A stretch of DNA of 40,673 bases from Myxococcales bacterium (GTDB lineage: Bacteria; Myxococcota_A; UBA9160; SMWR01). Below are positions 1 through 9,288 of this stretch, piece by piece (position 1 is the first letter of the stretch; every line of letters starts with the position of its first letter). The translations under genes and the position numbers were made by a program. The notes under the pieces are model-generated. The model ran no database searches and was not told the origin of the DNA. It saw nothing but the letters and a program-made list of their open reading frames with translations. The stretch lies in contig JAOUNA010000008.1 of NCBI GenBank assembly GCA_029881215.1, positions 1 through 40,673 of the forward strand, read 5' to 3'.

Positions 1-441
1 GCGGCGCACCAGCACACCGACGTTCTCCACGATGTTCGAGCGCAGGCGCGCAACGCGCTCGCGATCTCCGATTGGATACGGGTCCTCGAGGATCTCGACC
101 CGGGCGACTCGATACAGCCGCTGCTCCGGCCGCGGCACTTCTTCGAGAATGCGGAAGCGGTGCTCGCCGAGCAGAACGATGTTGTACCGGCCATCGGGAA
201 GCTGCTGATGCTCGATGACCATCCCGCTACAGCCGATCGGGCACAGGGGGGGATCCCCGGAGATGTCATCGAGGTGCTGCGGGTCGACGGTGACCATGCC
301 GATGCGCCGCGCTCCGCCGAGGGCATCGCGTGCGAGCTGGCGATAGCGCGGCTCGAACAAGTGCAGCGGCGTCTTCACCCTCGGAAAGAGCACCACATTC
401 GACAGGGCAAAGAGCGGGAGCTGTGTATCGGCGGGTTTCAC
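1..441 (-). CDS. LON peptidase substrate-binding domain protein (partial, C-terminus beyond left edge)
   Basis: Manual reverse translation from a GTG at 441: VKPADTQLPLFALSNVVLFPRVKTPLHLFEPRYRQLARDALGGARRIGMVTVDPQ...GDPPLCPIGCSGMVIEHQQLPDGRYNIVLLGEHRFRILEE; LPLF..VVLFP...LHLFEPRYRQL is the LON-substrate-binding signature. Not in the supplied ORF track. Confidence 0.88.
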   Translation of the reverse strand, partial: MKPADTQLPLFALSNVVLFPRVKTPLHLFEPRYRQLARDALGGARRIGMVTVDPQHLDDISGDPPLCPIGCSGMVIEHQQLPDGRYNIVLLGEHRFRILEEVPRPEQRLYRVARVEILEDPYPIGDRERVARLRSNIVENVGVLVRR

Positions 442-489
442 GCGCAGACGGTAACACGCGACTCGCGCGCTTGACGCGCGAGACCACCG

Positions 490-966
490 TTGGAAGAATC
501 CCCTTGGGTGATGGAACGCGCAACCGTGCGCCGGCTGATCGAGAGCCTCAACCGCGACGCCGAGAGGCTCGCGCGGCGCTTCGGGCTGCGCTTCAAGTCG
601 ATCGCTGCAGAACGCGCCAACGTGAAGAGCCGCTACGGCGTCTGCAGCGCGGATGGCGAGATCAAGATCCGACTGCGTCACGCGGTCACGGGGCGTCCGC
701 TGAAGTACTCGAGTCTCGTGAACACCTTGTGCCACGAGCTGGCGCATCTGCGCCACTTCAATCACGGCCTGCGCTTCCGCTCCTTGTACCTGCAGATCCT
801 GGAATACGCGCGGGCGCAGGGCATCTATCGCCCCGAGCGCGTCCAGACGGCCGCTCTCGCCAGCGCGAGAATGCCTTCGAAGCGGCGTGCTGCCGCCTCC
901 AATCAGCTTTCGCTGTTCGCTCAGACTCCGCGCGCGGGCGCCGCCGAGCCTCCGGAAGCGAGCTGA
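490..966 (+). CDS. YgjP/SprT-like (DUF45) zinc metallopeptidase
   Basis: HELAHLRHFNHGLRF zinc-binding motif plus upstream RYGVCSADGEIKIRLRHAV pattern. Confidence 0.85.
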   Translation: MEESPWVMERATVRRLIESLNRDAERLARRFGLRFKSIAAERANVKSRYGVCSADGEIKIRLRHAVTGRPLKYSSLVNTLCHELAHLRHFNHGLRFRSLYLQILEYARAQGIYRPERVQTAALASARMPSKRRAAASNQLSLFAQTPRAGAAEPPEAS

Positions 967-1163
967 TCGTACTCCTCGAGCGTGCTGGGTCCTTCCTCGA
1001 CCCGGGTCTTGATCTCGTCGCAGGCGATCGCCTTGTCGATGATCTCGCGGAACAGGCCCGCGACGGTGAGCTCGTCGTACTCGGCCATGGCGTCCTCGAG
1101 CGCGCTGTCGGAAACGCTGAACTCGACGCTAAGCTTGATCTTCACATTCATCGGATCCGTCAT
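921..1163 (-). CDS. small hypothetical protein, ~80 aa
   Basis: ORF MTDPMNVKIKLSVEFSVSDSALEDAMAEYDELTVAGLFREIIDKAIACDEIKTRVEEGPSTLEEYDQL; acidic, non-arginine-rich composition typical of a real protein; 3' end overlaps the convergent metallopeptidase by 46 nt. Confidence 0.55.
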   Translation of the reverse strand: MTDPMNVKIKLSVEFSVSDSALEDAMAEYDELTVAGLFREIIDKAIACDEIKTRVEEGPSTLEEYDQLASGGSAAPARGV

Positions 1164-1537
1164 CCCTTCGATCGAGAGCGCCCGCGCGGAACCGAGTCGT
1201 CGGTGCAGCTCGCCACCTCGACTGGTCGGCGGAGAGGAGCTCGTGGCTCCCGCCTGCACCGCCAGGCCGCCGCCGGCTTCAACTCCTGGATCGCCGAAAC
1301 TCGAGTTAAGTAATTGGCAGCGCCTCCCGACGATCGCACGCATCCTCCTCGGCGATGCTCGGAAAGTACGCTAAATAACTGAAATAAAAGAGAATTTCAG
1401 CTCTTCGGCAAAAGGATACACCAGCGCTCGGAAAACAGCCAAGAAAACTGGGGCCCTCGCGGAAAAACTTTGCGCCCGGGTCCGAGTCGGTGCGGCGCCG
1501 CGCGTCGCCTCTCTCGACGGCGCAGGGCGGCCCCTGT

Positions 1538-2056
1538 TCAGCCCTCCCGGCGCGCCTCGTCTCGTGCGTGGAGCGCTGCGAGAGTCAGGGCCCCGATTCC
1601 CACGGCGACGAAGAGCCCGACGGAGAGGCGGTGGAGCTGGTTGAAGCGCGTGGCCAGGGCTTCGCTCCCCTGGGGACCAAAAGCGCCATTCTGGATCTCA
1701 GCAATTTCGGCGGAAAGGCCGAACTGGGAATAGAGGCAGACAAGTCCCATGCCCAGCGGCAAGAGACGCTGGAGCAGGCCGCACCTCAACCATGCGGCGA
1801 TGGCGGCGAGCCCGAGGCCCGCTGCCGCGCCAAACAATTGCAGCGACTCGAGCACGGGACCCACCAGACTGCCCGCCAGATGTGGGGAAGGGAGCACGCG
1901 AAAAGCCGTGGGGGCGACGACGAGGCCGAACAGCAGCCACACGCCGATCCAGGCACCCAGCGTCAGCCACAGCAGCAGGCGCAGCGGCGTCTGGGCGCGG
2001 CTCGAAGCAAGCCGCTGCACCTCCGGCAGGTCGGAGGGATTGCGCTGCGCGTCCAT
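1538..2056 (-). CDS. DUF4149-like integral membrane protein
   Basis: Four predicted TM stretches; WLLFGLVVAPTAFRVLPS...AGSLVGPVL and N-Q-LHRLSV pattern resemble DUF4149 proteins. Confidence 0.7.
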   Translation of the reverse strand: MDAQRNPSDLPEVQRLASSRAQTPLRLLLWLTLGAWIGVWLLFGLVVAPTAFRVLPSPHLAGSLVGPVLESLQLFGAAAGLGLAAIAAWLRCGLLQRLLPLGMGLVCLYSQFGLSAEIAEIQNGAFGPQGSEALATRFNQLHRLSVGLFVAVGIGALTLAALHARDEARREG

Positions 2057-2111
2057 GCGGCGAGTCTCCGCAAACCCCCAGGCCCTGTAAAGAGGGAGAG
2101 GTATCGAGCCC

Positions 2112-3035
2112 TTGTTGCGCGCATGGATCTATCGCCGGCTGACGCGCTTTCTCGAGCAGCGCGTCGCTCGCACCGAGCGGCTGTATCGCAACGACGTCGA
2201 TCTGCTCAAGCGGCACATCCACAAGGGCGACGTGTTGCTGGTCGAGGGAGATCAGCGCATCTCGGCCATCATCAAGTACCTCACGCAGAGCTCGTGGTCG
2301 CACGCCGCACTCTACGTGGGGGACGAGATCTTGCGCCGCGGCGGACCCCTGCGCGAGCAGGTGGTGGAGCAATTTGGCGGCGAGGCGGAGCATCTCGTCG
2401 TCGAGGCGCTGATGGAAGGCGTGGTGCTGTCGCCCCTGGTCAAGTACTGCGAGCACAACATCCGAGTTTGTCGCCCGCACCGGCTGCGCGGACCTCATCT
2501 GCGATCGATTCTCGACGATGCCATCGGTGCACTCGGCTGGTGCTACGACATGCGCAACATCGTCGATCTGGCGCGCCACCTGATCGCGGTGACCTTCATG
2601 CCCGATCGCTACCGGAGCGAGGCGATGCGCTTCGGCAGCGGCGTGTCGACCGCGGTCATCTGCACCAGCTTGATCGGGCGCCTATTCCACGGCGTGGGGT
2701 TTCCCGTGCTTCCGTCCGTGACACCGGCGGCGCCTTCGAGCGCCGCCGACAAGGGGCGACTGGCATGGCTGAGCCCCCTGCGCAGACGCAACAGACACAG
2801 CGGCGTATATCGCCGCCTGGATCCGACGCTGCTGACGCCCCGGGACTTCGATCTCTCGCCCTACTTCGAGGTGGTGAAGTTCAACGTCATCAAGCAGCGC
2901 GGCTTCGACTACGGCCGCATGGAGTGGGACGACACCCGCGAGCGCGAGTCCGCGGCCGTGGAGAGCGCGCCGCCGGCGCCGCGCTTCCGGGTGCGATCGG
3001 CGCGAACCGCGAGGCGGGAGCCGGACAGCGCATAG
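2112..3035 (+). CDS. YiiX/YebB-like NlpC/P60-family cysteine hydrolase
   Basis: GDVLLVEGDQRISAIIKYLTQSSWSHAALYVGD ... CTSLIGRLF; SHAALYVGD motif of permuted papain-fold hydrolases. Confidence 0.75.
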   Translation: MLRAWIYRRLTRFLEQRVARTERLYRNDVDLLKRHIHKGDVLLVEGDQRISAIIKYLTQSSWSHAALYVGDEILRRGGPLREQVVEQFGGEAEHLVVEALMEGVVLSPLVKYCEHNIRVCRPHRLRGPHLRSILDDAIGALGWCYDMRNIVDLARHLIAVTFMPDRYRSEAMRFGSGVSTAVICTSLIGRLFHGVGFPVLPSVTPAAPSSAADKGRLAWLSPLRRRNRHSGVYRRLDPTLLTPRDFDLSPYFEVVKFNVIKQRGFDYGRMEWDDTRERESAAVESAPPAPRFRVRSARTARREPDSA

Positions 3036-3062
3036 TGCGCCCCATGGGGGATCAGGGCGCAC
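3035..3062. terminator. hairpin directly at the end of the YiiX-like gene
   Basis: Perfect 8-bp inverted repeat GTGCGCCC-catgggggatca-GGGCGCAC starting in the stop codon; no clear U-tract. Confidence 0.4.
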
Positions 3063-3194
3063 CCACGGGGCGCCTCCAGCGCTGTGCTGCGTTGTGGAGC
3101 GCCGTCTCGTCGCTCCGAGCTGCACGTGCAGGCACTCGCAACCGGCCGGCAGAAACCGCTCAAGCCGACGCAGCGCGTGCCGAAACGTCTCGTT

Positions 3195-3264
3195 GTCCGG
3201 GCCAGGCCAGGGGGGGGCAATGCCCGGACGGTTCGCCCCGGGGCCCGCGGGTTCCCGGGGCGAA
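3195..3264. terminator. tandem hairpins downstream of thiC
   Basis: GTCCGGGC/GCCCGGAC (3195-3202/3222-3229) and TTCGCCCCGGG/CCCGGGGCGAA (3232-3242/3254-3264) perfect inverted repeats in the thiC-YiiX convergent gap; no U-tract. Confidence 0.45.
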
Positions 3265-3269
3265 TTCGT

Positions 3270-5066
3270 TCAGGAGATCGGCGGTGCCGGCTTCGGCTCG
3301 AGCGTGACCGGATCGAGCTCGCGCTCCTGCAACGCGCGGGCACGCTGCGCGGACGCGACGTTGCTGTGGCACGCGGCGCGCCGCCCGTGCTCGGCCCCCA
3401 TGGCGCGTTGCGTCTTGCTCCCGAGCCGAGCGATCGCCTCCGCGTCGAGGACGCCGCGCCGCTCGAGGATCTCCCGCTGCTCTTCCGTCAGCGCCGCGCT
3501 GATGCGCGGGAGATTCCAGGCGTATTCGGCGTCCTTCCCGCTCACGAACTCGGTGATCTCCTTGCTGATGCGCACCGCGCACCAGTCGTGCCCGCACATG
3601 GCGCAGAAGTCGGTGTCCACGTCGAGATCCTCGTCGTGGTATGCGCGGGCGATGTCCGGGTCGTACGCGAGCTCGAAGTGCCTCTCCCAGTTCAGCGCGG
3701 CGCGGGCCTTGGTGAGCTCGTCGTCCCGATCCCGCGCGCCCGGAATGCCGAGTGCCACGTCGGCCGCGTGGGCCGCGATCTTGTAGGCGATCACGCCCTG
3801 CTTGACATCGTCCTTCTTGGGCAGGCCGAGGTGCTCCTTCGGCGTCACGTAGCAGAGCATGGAAGCGCCGTGGTACGCGGCCGCGGTGGCGCCGATGCAG
3901 CTCGTGATGTGGTCGTAGCCGGGAAAGATGTCCGTCACCAGCGGACCGAGTACATAGAAGGGCGCCCCGTGGCACAGCCGTCTCTCGATCTTCATGTTGA
4001 ACTCGATCTGATCGAAGGGGATGTGTCCGGGGCCCTCGACCATCACCTGGCAGCCGTTCGCCCAGGCGCGCTCCGTGAGCTCGCCGAGCACCTCGAGCTC
4101 GGCGAGCTGCGCCCGATCCGTCGCATCCGAGAGCCCACCCGGCCGCAGGCCGTCGCCGATCGAGAAGGTCACGTCGTGAAGGCGCATGACCGCGCAGATC
4201 TCATCCCACAGCTCGTACATCAGGTTCTGGCGCCGGTGGTGCAGCATCCACTTGGCGAGCAGGGAGCCCCCGCGGCTCACGATCCCGATCAGTCGATCCC
4301 GCACCAGCGCCAGGTGTTCGTGCAGCACGCCCGCGTGGATCGTGAAGTAGTCCACACCCTGCTGCGCCTGGTGCTCCAGGCAGGCCAGCACCGTCTCCGC
4401 GTCGAGATCTTCGATCCTGCGGCCGAGGATCATCGAGTAGATCGGGACGGTTCCGATCGGCACGTGGGCGTTGCGCAGGATCGATTGCCGGGTGGCGTCG
4501 AGGTCGCCGCCGGTGGACAGATCCATCACCGTGTCGGCGCCCCAGCGCTCCGCCCAGGCCAGTTTCTCGAGCTCCTCCTCGGTGCCACTGCTCAGCGGGG
4601 ACGCGCCCATGTTCGCATTGATCTTGGTGAGGCTGGCGCGACCGATGCACATGGGATCGAGGCGGTGCACCAGGTGGTTCTTGTTCGCCGGAATCACCAT
4701 GCGCCCCGCCGCCACCTCGGCGCGCACCTGCTCCGGCGTCAGGTGCGGCTCGCGCTCGGCCGCCCGTCTCATCTGCGGCGTGACGATGCCGAGGCGCGCG
4801 TGCTCGAGCTGGGTCGAGGGCACGAATCCGGCCGGAGGCTCCCAGCGGTCTCCCACCCGGCGCCAGTCCGGGGGCATGAAATCCCAGGCCGTCTTCGACG
4901 ACGGCGCGGGCATGCCCGGCGTATCGGGCGAGCTGAAGGTGGTGGGCTCTCCGATGCGAGCCTCGCGGGCGAAGCTTCCCGGCGCGGTTCCCTGCTGCAG
5001 GCTCGAGGGATTGCCGCCCCGAGCGGGCAGTCGGTAGCGCGGTTCGGAAGTCGACGCGTTCGACAT
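3270..5066 (-). CDS. thiC: phosphomethylpyrimidine synthase ThiC
   Basis: Full-length 598 aa; [72 protein letters not shown] and C-terminal CAMCGHDWC [4Fe-4S] motif. Confidence 0.98.
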   Translation of the reverse strand: MSNASTSEPRYRLPARGGNPSSLQQGTAPGSFAREARIGEPTTFSSPDTPGMPAPSSKTAWDFMPPDWRRVGDRWEPPAGFVPSTQLEHARLGIVTPQMRRAAEREPHLTPEQVRAEVAAGRMVIPANKNHLVHRLDPMCIGRASLTKINANMGASPLSSGTEEELEKLAWAERWGADTVMDLSTGGDLDATRQSILRNAHVPIGTVPIYSMILGRRIEDLDAETVLACLEHQAQQGVDYFTIHAGVLHEHLALVRDRLIGIVSRGGSLLAKWMLHHRRQNLMYELWDEICAVMRLHDVTFSIGDGLRPGGLSDATDRAQLAELEVLGELTERAWANGCQVMVEGPGHIPFDQIEFNMKIERRLCHGAPFYVLGPLVTDIFPGYDHITSCIGATAAAYHGASMLCYVTPKEHLGLPKKDDVKQGVIAYKIAAHAADVALGIPGARDRDDELTKARAALNWERHFELAYDPDIARAYHDEDLDVDTDFCAMCGHDWCAVRISKEITEFVSGKDAEYAWNLPRISAALTEEQREILERRGVLDAEAIARLGSKTQRAMGAEHGRRAACHSNVASAQRARALQERELDPVTLEPKPAPPIS

Positions 5067-5070
5067 GGAT

Positions 5071-5113
5071 GACGCTCCTCGATGTTCGTGTGGCGGCGAA
5101 GCGACGGAGCGTC
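5071..5113 (-). promoter_or_regulatory. SD-sequestering expression platform of the thiC riboswitch
   Basis: RNA GACGCTCC (5113-5106) is perfectly complementary to GGAGCGTC (5078-5071), which contains the GGAG Shine-Dalgarno 8 nt before the thiC ATG (5066). Confidence 0.7.
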
Positions 5114-5131
5114 GGGGGAATCGGATCGCCG

Positions 5132-5226
5132 ACGAGAGCCGTTTCCTACGCTCGTCCGAACGAGTTCAGGTTCGAGGGTTTGATCTCAGGTCCGACCGCC
5201 CGGGTCGACCACCCCTAGGCTCCGTG
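5132..5226 (-). promoter_or_regulatory. TPP riboswitch (THI element) aptamer upstream of thiC
   Basis: Minus strand ACGGAGCC-TAGGGGTGG...CCTGAGATCAAACCCTCGAACCTGA...AGCGTAGGAAAC-GGCTCTCGT: THI-box core CTGAGA / ACCC..GAACCTGA / GCGTAGGGA-like, with closing P1 stem ACGGAGCC/GGCTC(T)CGT. Confidence 0.93.
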
Positions 5227-5354
5227 TCGGGTCACCCTAACATCCGGACCGACGGGACTCAATGGGAGGGATGAGCCCCATCGCGACGCGCGCTGGAAGA
5301 TCCGCTCCCGAACCTGTGCTACCCGCCGCGCAGCGCTTCGCTACTGTCCCGGCC

Positions 5355-5930
5355 ATGTCGATCCGCAACACCAAGCGCTGCTTGCTGACGCTCTGCACGG
5401 CACTCGCACTGAGTGGCTGCGATCGGAATGTCGAGCCCTACGTCGCCGACGAAGAGCCGGAGCAGCCCGATCTCGCCAAGATATTCCCGCAGGGTCCCGA
5501 CGACGCGCAGCCCAAGTCGCCCATGCCGCCCAGGATGCCGCCCGCGCCCGGAATGCCGGGCCCGGCGCGCGACGCGGTGGTGTCCGCCGATGCGCCGCCC
5601 ATCCGCGGGATCATCCGGGTGGACGCGGCTCTGCAGGACCGCGTGCCCCAGAACGCGGTGCTGTTCATCATCGCGCGCCAGGGCGCCGGCGGTCCGCCGC
5701 TCGCCGTCGAGAAGATCAGCGCTCCGCGCTTTCCCCTGGAGTTCAGTCTCGGCCCCGAGAACCGCATGGTGGCCAGCATCCCCTTCGCGGGCCCGTTCCA
5801 GATCACGGTGCGGCTGGACGGGGATGGCAATGCCGCCAGCCGGAATCCCGGGGACCTGCAGGGAGCGGCGGCCGGAAGCGTTTCGCCGGGTGCGACCGGC
5901 GTCGAGATCGTGCTCGATCAGGTGCTCTGA
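5355..5930 (+). CDS. lipoprotein with CcmI/CycH C-terminal-like domain
   Basis: MSIRNTKRCLLTLCTALALSGC lipobox; RVDAALQDRVPQNAVLFIIARQGAGGPPLAVEKISAPRFPLEFSLGPENRM...NPGDLQGA resembles the periplasmic C-terminal domain of CcmI/CycH. Confidence 0.7.
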   Translation: MSIRNTKRCLLTLCTALALSGCDRNVEPYVADEEPEQPDLAKIFPQGPDDAQPKSPMPPRMPPAPGMPGPARDAVVSADAPPIRGIIRVDAALQDRVPQNAVLFIIARQGAGGPPLAVEKISAPRFPLEFSLGPENRMVASIPFAGPFQITVRLDGDGNAASRNPGDLQGAAAGSVSPGATGVEIVLDQVL

Positions 5931-5935
5931 ACGCC

Positions 5936-7956
5936 TCAGATCACGTCGAGAGATTCGACCGCGACCTTCGTCCCCGATACGACGAGGCGATCTCCCTCCT
6001 CGATCACGTCGTCTGCCGTGGGCACCCGAATCGCGGGCGATCGTCCTGGGTCGCGCGCTTGCGCAGCAGCACGATCTGGACGCCGGTCTTGGCTCCGATC
6101 CCGAGCTCGCGGATGCTGCGCCCGAAGAAGCGCGGGGGCGGCTGGATCTCCTGGAGCACGTAGCCGCCGCCCAGCCCCACCTGTTGTCCCTTGCTGGCCA
6201 CGAGGACGGTGCTCGAAACGGATCCCGCCAGATCGCGACGCAGCACCTCCTGATTGTAGGCGTGGATCACGTCCTTCTTGTGGACCGAGCCCACCACGCG
6301 CTGCGGGTCGTCTTCGGCCACCACCGCGACTTCGTCGCGTGCCTCGATGTTGAACAGGCGCATGACCATTTCGAGATCGTCGTTCGCCGTCACGGTCGGG
6401 GGATTCGGCTCCGCCAGGTCCCCCGCCACCACGAGGTGAACGAGGGCCTCCTGCTCGATCAGCATGCGCGTGAATTCGCGCAGGTGAAGGGTTCCCTCGA
6501 GCTGATTCTGCTCGCTGACCACGAAGAACTCGGTGTGCTCGCTGTTCAAGACCCGATCCACGACCTCCTGGAAGCTCGCCGACGCGCTCAGCAGCTCAGG
6601 CTGGCGATCGATCACGTCGTGCACGAACAAGCTCTTGAGTACGGTGTGACCCTCCTCCTCGAACAGGTCGATCCCTCGTCTTATCAGATTGTCCGTGTAG
6701 ATCGAGTCGCGGTGGAGGTAGGTCGCGACGAGTGTGCTGACGACGCACGCGGCCATCAGCGGTGGGATGATCTCGATGGTCTGGGTGAGCTCGAAGATGA
6801 TGATGATCGCCATCACCGGTGCGTGAGTGGTCGCGGCGACCACGGCCCCCATGGTGACGAGGGCGTAGGCGCCGGAGGACGCCGTCGCGTCGGGAAACCA
6901 CTGGTGGATGAAGGAACCGATGAAGCCGCCGGTCATGGCTCCCAGGAAGAGGGACGGCGCGAAGATTCCGCCCGAGCCGCCGGATCCGAGCGTCACCGAG
7001 GTGGCGACGATCTTGGCCAGCACCAGCACGCCGAGCAGAGCCGCGGGAAGGTTGCTCACCAGTGCGCCGCTGATCGTGCTGTAGCCCACGCCGTAGACAT
7101 TGGGCAGCCAAATGGCGATGCAGCCCACGATGAGGCCGCCCACCGCCGGCTGGAGATACTCGGGGATCCGTGAGTTCTCGAAGAGATTCTCCGTGGCGGC
7201 GAGAGTTCGCATGAACAGGATCGCGACGAGTCCGGCAGCGAGTCCCACGATCACATAGGGAAGCAGCTCGAAGGGACTGACCAGCTCGTAGGCAGGTACG
7301 GGAAAGGCCGGATGGTTTCCGAGGAAGAAGCGCGACGCGACGGTCGCGACGACCGACGAGATCACGACCGGGCCGATCTGGGCGACGCCGAAATTGGCCA
7401 GGATGATTTCGGCGGCGAACAGCGCGCCCGCGATCGGAGCATTGAACGTCGCGGCGAGACCCGCTGCACCGCCACAGGCCACGAGCGTGCGCATCGCGGA
7501 TGCCGGCATCTTCAACGCCTGGCCGATCGCGGAGCCCAGCGCCGCGCCGATCTGGATGATCGGGCCCTCGCGTCCGACGGAACCGCCGGAGCCGATCGAG
7601 ATCGCAGACGCCACGATCTTCACGGCGGCGACACGGCGCCGAATCACGCCGCCCCGCAGCGCGACGGCGGCCATCACCTCGGGGACCCCGTGACCCTTCG
7701 CCTCACGGGCGATCCAGTAGATGAAGGGCCCGACGAGCAGCCCGCCGATCCCCGGGATGGCCACCCGCCAGTACCACGCGAGATGCAGCGAAGCCTTCAG
7801 GGGATCCTGCGCCTCAGCCAACACGCCCGCTGCGAAGAGCGCCGCCAGACCGTCGGTCCCCTCGAAGAGCGCCGCTTGAACCAGGCGGATCAGGAAGCGG
7901 AAGAAGACCGCACCGATCGCCCCTGCGAGGCCGCAACCAACCGCGACAAACACCAT
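5936..7956 (-). CDS. ClC-family chloride channel/antiporter with CBS pair and TrkA-C tail (apparent frameshift near 6052-6057)
   Basis: KGHGVPEVM, GSGGSVGREGPIIQIG, FNAPIAGALFAAE, GSGGSGGIFAPSLFLGAM motifs; CBS-type C-terminus. The open frame stops at 6004 (RKRATQDDRPRFGCPRQTT*), but another frame continues DPGRSPAIRVPTADDVIEEGDRLVVSGTKVAVESLDVI* to 5936. Confidence 0.9.
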
Positions 7957-8040
7957 GAAGACGTGGCCAGTGGGGCCGACTCGGGCCTTTGTCTTGCGCG
8001 AAGCTTCGATGGTGGGTCTCCGGTCGGAAGACGGCGCATG

Positions 8041-9276
8041 CTAGCCCGGACCGTCGAAAGCGGGCAAAGCGCGCGGCTCGTCCGGCGGCCGCTGCGGCTT
8101 GGGTAGCCAGAGGGGAACGGAGCCGCCCAGCAGCAGCGCGCCGAGTCCCCCCACCAGGTAGGGCATGTCGGCGCTGGTGTGCTCGAGCATCCAGCCGGTC
8201 GCGAGGTTGGAGCTGATGCCCCCGAGGCTCACCCCCGCCATTGCGAGCACGCCCTGCCCGGTGGAGCGCAGCCGCTCGGGAACCACGGCATCCACGTAGA
8301 GCGCCCCTCCGATCACCAGACCGGCGACGACCACGCCGTGCAGCAGCTGCACGAGAAGGATCCAGCCGGATTGGGGGCCCAGACCGCACACGGTCCAGCG
8401 CACGCCGCCCGCGATCACGCCGATGATCAGCAGGCCGCGCGCGCCGGTGCGGGCCAGGCTCGCGCCGGAGAGCGCGATCAGGGCGATCTCGGGGATCAGC
8501 ATGACGACCCACATGTGGCTCACCGCGGCGAGCGTGCCGTCGTGGGCGCGCACGTAGATCGGGAAGAACCACATCGGCCCCTGCAGCAGCAGATACGCGC
8601 TGAACACGAACAAGAGCAGGCGCAGGTAGGCTCGATTGCGCAGCAGCGATCTCCAGTCGCCGCGTCCGGCGCGCACTGCCAGCGCGCTCTCGCGCGGGAT
8701 CGCCAGCGCGCTGAGGCCGCCGATCAGGACGAGCGCGCCGCTGAGCGGAAACATCAGCGCGAAGCCAGCCTCCGCGGCGCCGGCGCCCGGCGCCGGCGCG
8801 CCGCGCCATTCCTGAACCGCGTGCAAGAGGGAGGGAAAGGCCGCTACCGCGATCAGGAAGCCGATCGTTCCCCACACGCGGCACAGGCCGAAGGCGTGGG
8901 GGCCGCGCTCGTAGGTCAGCGCCAGGGTCACCGCCACGGTGGTGGGGATCAGCGCCGTGGAGAAGCAGGCGAGCGCGGCGGTCAGGAGCAGGAGTGACAC
9001 GAAGCTGCTGCCGAGCGCCAGGCACGCGTAGCCGATCGCGGCGCCGAACGAGAGCGCCACCAGCACGCGCGTCCGGGAGCCGGTGCGATCCGCGACGTTT
9101 CCCCAGAACGGCTGCGCGAGGATTCCCACGGCGGGGAGGACGGCGAGCACCGCGCCCACCTCGCTACCGCTCAGGCCGACATTCTCGCGGAGATACAGGC
9201 TGTAGAAGGGAAAGAAGAGTCCGAGCCCGCCGAGACAGAAGAGCCAGGTCGAGGAGATCGGAACGAGGCTCCTCAC
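8041..9276 (-). CDS. MFS transporter (MFS_1-like / PPP-family)
   Basis: 411 aa, ~12 TM; GLGLFFPFYSLYLRENVGLSGSEVGAVLAVLPAVGILAQPFWGNVADRTGSR. Confidence 0.85.
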   Translation of the reverse strand: MRSLVPISSTWLFCLGGLGLFFPFYSLYLRENVGLSGSEVGAVLAVLPAVGILAQPFWGNVADRTGSRTRVLVALSFGAAIGYACLALGSSFVSLLLLTAALACFSTALIPTTVAVTLALTYERGPHAFGLCRVWGTIGFLIAVAAFPSLLHAVQEWRGAPAPGAGAAEAGFALMFPLSGALVLIGGLSALAIPRESALAVRAGRGDWRSLLRNRAYLRLLLFVFSAYLLLQGPMWFFPIYVRAHDGTLAAVSHMWVVMLIPEIALIALSGASLARTGARGLLIIGVIAGGVRWTVCGLGPQSGWILLVQLLHGVVVAGLVIGGALYVDAVVPERLRSTGQGVLAMAGVSLGGISSNLATGWMLEHTSADMPYLVGGLGALLLGGSVPLWLPKPQRPPDEPRALPAFDGPG

Positions 9277-9288
9277 CTGCTGCCCGCC

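Noticed and set aside
3084-5072. 662-aa plus-strand ORF
   Set aside because: Mirror-frame of thiC; lacks protein-like patterns.
6004-7956. ClC selectivity region GHGVPEVM (His in place of the canonical GSGIP Ser) as a novel ion specificity
   Set aside because: To my knowledge this variant is common among CBS-containing bacterial ClC proteins; external and internal glutamates (GREGP, FAAE) are retained.
7814-9025. 403-aa Arg-rich minus-strand ORF
   Set aside because: Wrong frame over the MFS gene, which has clear TM and motif support.
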